Source of the DNA: Clostridiaceae bacterium
GTDB lineage: Bacteria > Bacillota > Clostridia > Oscillospirales > Acutalibacteraceae
Assembly: GCA_030530095.1 (NCBI GenBank)
Contig: JAUMVO010000018.1
Location: 1-32,746, forward strand
Reading direction: 5' to 3'
Length of the DNA: 32,746 nt
Part shown: positions 30,871-32,746 of the stretch, one piece after another
Numbering within the stretch: position 1 is the stretch's first letter
Layout: the number at the start of each line of letters is the position of its first letter
Translations under genes and position numbers: made by a program
Notes under the pieces: generated by a model
The model's database searches: none
What the model saw: the letters and a program-made list of their open reading frames with translations, nothing else
What the model was told of the DNA's origin: nothing

Positions 30871-31352
30871 TCTTTTTCCTTCTTAGTATAAAGTACGTGT
30901 GAAAAATGTATGCCGCCGCATTCGAAATCCGTGAGCTTTTTGCGCGAATAAAGGCGTTTATTGAACTTCGGGAAGTAAACCTCGGCATCGGGGCACTCGG
31001 CGTCGATTTCGGTTAAATAGAGCTTGTCCGCAAGCGGGAGAAACTCGGTGTAAATCCGACCGCCGCCTATTATGAAAATCTCGTCGTTTTTCGCCTTTTT
31101 AAGCGCTTCTTCAACGCTCCCGACAACCTCGGCACCCTCCGCCTTAAAGTCCTTATTTCGCGAAATAACGATATTTCTGCGGTTGGGCAGAGCTTTCGGC
31201 AGAGACTCGAAGGTCTTTCGTCCCATTATGACCGTTGAGCCCGTCGTTGTCTCCTTAAAGAATTTCATATCGTCCCTGAAGTGCCAGATAAGGTCGTTGC
31301 CCTTTCCGAGTTCGCGGTTTCTGCCTATGGCGGCTATAATTGAAACTGACAT
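30867..31352 (-). CDS. folA: Dihydrofolate reductase
   Basis: It reduces dihydrofolate to tetrahydrofolate with NADPH, regenerating the cofactor oxidised by ThyA. The 161-residue length fits. Motifs are IAAIGRNRELGKGNDLIWHF near 6-25, the acidic substrate residue in FRDDMKFFKE (about Asp27-28), MGRKTFESLP near 43-52, and IIGGGRIYTEFLP near 94-106. The ATG at 31352 is preferred over the GTG at 31364, because that GTG and the next codon form the Shine-Dalgarno sequence GTGAGG. It starts eight bases after the thyA stop. Confidence 0.95.
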   Translation of the reverse strand: MSVSIIAAIGRNRELGKGNDLIWHFRDDMKFFKETTTGSTVIMGRKTFESLPKALPNRRNIVISRNKDFKAEGAEVVGSVEEALKKAKNDEIFIIGGGRIYTEFLPLADKLYLTEIDAECPDAEVYFPKFNKRLYSRKKLTDFECGGIHFSHVLYTKKEKE

Positions 31353-31360
31353 ATTATTCC

Positions 31361-32263
31361 TCACTGAGCAAGCGGGAAAAGTATCTTCCCGTGATGCTGA
31401 TAGTCAACTAATTTGATGTCCTTGCAGTCTATGGAGTTGTCGAACTTGAAGAAATCGTCAATCTCGGGATTGAGCCAGAGCTTCGGCGCGGGCAGGTCGC
31501 CCTTTTCCTCATAACGTGCAAGCTGCTCTTTGATGCCGTCGACCTGATTGACGTAGATGTGCGCGTCCTTGATGCTCCAGTCGATTGTTCCCGGCTCTCT
31601 GCCGCAGACCTTTGCCAGCATGCAGAGAAGCGTTGCGTATTGAGTTACGTTGAACGGAAGACCGAGCGGCACGTCGCACGAACGCTGATGAACCCAGCAG
31701 TTGAGCTTGTTGTCGGTAACGTCCCATTCGCTTGACCATACGCAGGAGGGGAGAACGGCGGTTTCAAGATAGTCGTTCTGCCACAGCGACATGACCATAC
31801 GTCTGTCCTCGGGATGATTCTTAATCTTGTCGATAAGATTCTGTGTCAGCTGAAATTTGTTGACGATATAGCCGTATGCCGTGCCAATGGTATGGGCATA
31901 TTTTTTATCAAACTGCTTGTGTATGGTCTGCTTTGTCAGCTTGCCGTTTTCGTCGGGCAGAAGCTGAGTTGCGGTCCAGATACCGTCCTCGTCGATTTCC
32001 CACTCGTCCCAGATATGAACGTTTCTCTCCTGAAGCCAGCGTACGTCGTTTGACTGCGCCTGATAAATCCAGAGCATTTCAAGCACCGCCTGACGGATGA
32101 AAAGCTGCTTCGAGGTGAGTATCGGAAACTCCTTCGACAGATCGAAATGAAAATGCTGCGAGGGTACTTTGATAGTGTTTATACCCGTTCTGTTTTCAAC
32201 CTCAACGCCCTCGGTAAGTATGCGTTTGCAGAGCGCCAGATAATCCTTGTCCCACTGTGACAT
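31361..32263 (-). CDS. thyA: Thymidylate synthase
   Basis: It methylates dUMP to dTMP using methylene-tetrahydrofolate, releasing dihydrofolate for FolA. At 300 residues it is slightly longer than the E. coli enzyme. Motifs are ENRTGI at 23-28, the nucleophile Cys174 in AVLPSCVWSSEWDV, and the dUMP-binding QRSCDVPLGLPFN near 193-205 with Asn204. The loop after the nucleophile reads CVWSSE where classical enzymes have CH-x3-Q, so the usual His and Gln are replaced by Val and Glu. AAGGGGG precedes the ATG. It is first in thyA-folA-flavoprotein-thioredoxin. Confidence 0.95.
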   Translation of the reverse strand: MSQWDKDYLALCKRILTEGVEVENRTGINTIKVPSQHFHFDLSKEFPILTSKQLFIRQAVLEMLWIYQAQSNDVRWLQERNVHIWDEWEIDEDGIWTATQLLPDENGKLTKQTIHKQFDKKYAHTIGTAYGYIVNKFQLTQNLIDKIKNHPEDRRMVMSLWQNDYLETAVLPSCVWSSEWDVTDNKLNCWVHQRSCDVPLGLPFNVTQYATLLCMLAKVCGREPGTIDWSIKDAHIYVNQVDGIKEQLARYEEKGDLPAPKLWLNPEIDDFFKFDNSIDCKDIKLVDYQHHGKILFPLAQ

Positions 32264-32301
32264 ACGAAATCCCCCTTATAAAAAGTTATAATATTGAAAT
32301 T

Positions 32302-32310
32302 ATTATACCA
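32302..32310 (-). promoter_or_regulatory. Extended -10 promoter of the thyA operon
   Basis: On the minus strand the sequence is TGGTATAAT, a perfect extended -10, about 40 bp before the thyA start codon. The -35 region is poor, as is usual for extended -10 promoters. Confidence 0.65.
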
Positions 32311-32351
32311 TATATAGATTAAAAGTGCTATACATTTTCAAAATTTTGTGG

Positions 32352-32357
32352 TATTAT
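32352..32357 (+). promoter_or_regulatory. Candidate -10 for the 57-residue protein gene
   Basis: TATTAT is preceded by TG at the extended -10 position, 18 bp before the start codon. The implied leader is only about ten bases, just enough to carry the GAGGTGAG ribosome binding site. It is divergent from, and about 45 bp away from, the thyA -10. Confidence 0.4.
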
Positions 32358-32374
32358 TTTTGTGAGGTGAGATT

Positions 32375-32548
32375 ATGACGGAATTCGTTAGCTACGAAAA
32401 GCTTTCCAAAAAGGAAAAGCGCCGCGTAAATGCTCGCAGGCGCAAAACGTGGCAGGGCGCTTCTCCCGTGACGAGAAGAACGGGAAACAAAAAGAAATAC
32501 AACCGCAAAAAGATAAAGGCGCGTTTGAAGGATGATGACCTCTCATAA
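32375..32548 (+). CDS. Small, very basic conserved-looking protein (57 residues)
   Basis: The reading frame starts with ATG behind a good GAGGTGAG site, six bases away, and runs 57 codons to TAA. The product is strongly basic: Lys/Arg clusters SKKEKRR (11-17), ARRRKTW (20-26) and KKKYNRKKIKARLK (39-52), with a central GASPVTRRTGN. It has no hydrophobic segment or cysteines. The composition suggests binding to RNA, ribosomes or another polyanion, but I recognise no named family. The last codons form one arm of a terminator hairpin. It lies between thyA (divergent) and the 5S rRNA gene (convergent). Confidence 0.75.
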   Translation: MTEFVSYEKLSKKEKRRVNARRRKTWQGASPVTRRTGNKKKYNRKKIKARLKDDDLS

Positions 32549-32558
32549 CGCGCCTTTT
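32515..32558 (+). terminator. Terminator overlapping the end of the small basic gene
   Basis: AAAGGCGCGTT (32515-32525) inside the coding sequence pairs perfectly with AACGCGCCTTT (32547-32557), whose first bases are the stop codon. The 21-base loop contains AGG and CCT that can extend the structure. A short T run ends it. Confidence 0.65.
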
Positions 32559-32587
32559 ACTTATTAATTTTTTCTTGAAAAAAAGAC

Positions 32588-32615
32588 AAAAAAATAGCTC
32601 TCCTATTGGAGAACT
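32588..32615 (-). terminator. Terminator of the rRNA operon
   Basis: On the minus strand AGTTCTCC, an AATA loop and GGAGAGCT (one G-U pair) are followed by seven T. It lies about a dozen bases past the 3' end of the 5S gene. Confidence 0.88.
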
Positions 32616-32626
32616 ACTTTTGTTAG

Positions 32627-32743
<117 letters not shown>

Positions 32744-32746
32744 TTT

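Noticed and set aside
32549-32626. tRNA gene beside the 5S gene
   Set aside because: The interval holds only two terminators; no T-loop or cloverleaf pattern is visible.

Overview
The window reads as chromosomal DNA of a Gram-positive gut-type Clostridia, most likely Oscillospirales/Ruminococcaceae and Ruminococcus-like. This is an inference. The support is: strong AGGAGG-type ribosome binding sites, sigma-A-type promoters with 17-bp spacers, U-tract hairpin terminators, three secreted proteins ending in dockerin-type calcium-binding modules, a lon-ysxC pair, and Clostridia-style variants of LysA, GuaB and ThyA. Most of the window is core housekeeping; the accessory content is the surface proteins and a repeat family.

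Layout. 1-61: end of a MITE-like repeat (copy A). 63-1397 (minus): a membrane protein behind two half-size TauE/SafE permease genes. 1443-2117 (plus): a membrane-anchored PH-like protein, then a terminator and repeat copy B. 2408-3367 (minus): manA. 3840-8603 and 8798-12487 (plus): two large tandem paralogous secreted proteins. Each has its own promoter and terminator and is built from a duplicated unrecognised domain, an InlB-type repeat, FIVAR-like helical repeats, an X-like module and a dockerin-like end. Repeat copy C follows.

12889-20591 (plus): lon, ysxC, lysA and dnaE, tightly packed behind one clear promoter. 20649-22111 (plus): pfkA overlapping a shikimate-kinase-like P-loop kinase, with its own promoter and terminator. 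Repeat copy D lies between convergent terminators. 22425-25558 (minus): the two halves of a ThrE-type exporter followed by an ABC-F ATPase. 25833-27980 (plus): a secreted dockerin protein with a dense Cys/His cluster. 28039-28260 (minus): a DUF378 membrane protein. 28436-29944 (plus): a divergent IMP dehydrogenase. 30008-32263 (minus): thyA, folA, a flavodoxin-like protein with a Cys cluster and a thioredoxin, packed as one operon. 32375-32548 (plus): a 57-residue very basic protein. 32627-32743 (minus): a 5S rRNA gene, the 3' end of an rRNA operon lying beyond the window.

The thyA-folA pair gives dTMP synthesis and folate recycling, with two thiol/flavin redox proteins co-transcribed behind it. 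The lon-ysxC-lysA-dnaE unit mixes proteolysis, ribosome assembly, lysine/cell-wall precursor synthesis and replication. The dockerin proteins imply cohesin partners elsewhere in the genome; none is in this window. The points most worth following up are the four-copy unnamed domain in the tandem surface proteins, the Cys-rich knot in the 715-residue secreted protein, and the repeat family, whose copies keep one orientation relative to the gene end or terminator they follow. No CRISPR array, transposase, phage gene or tRNA was seen.
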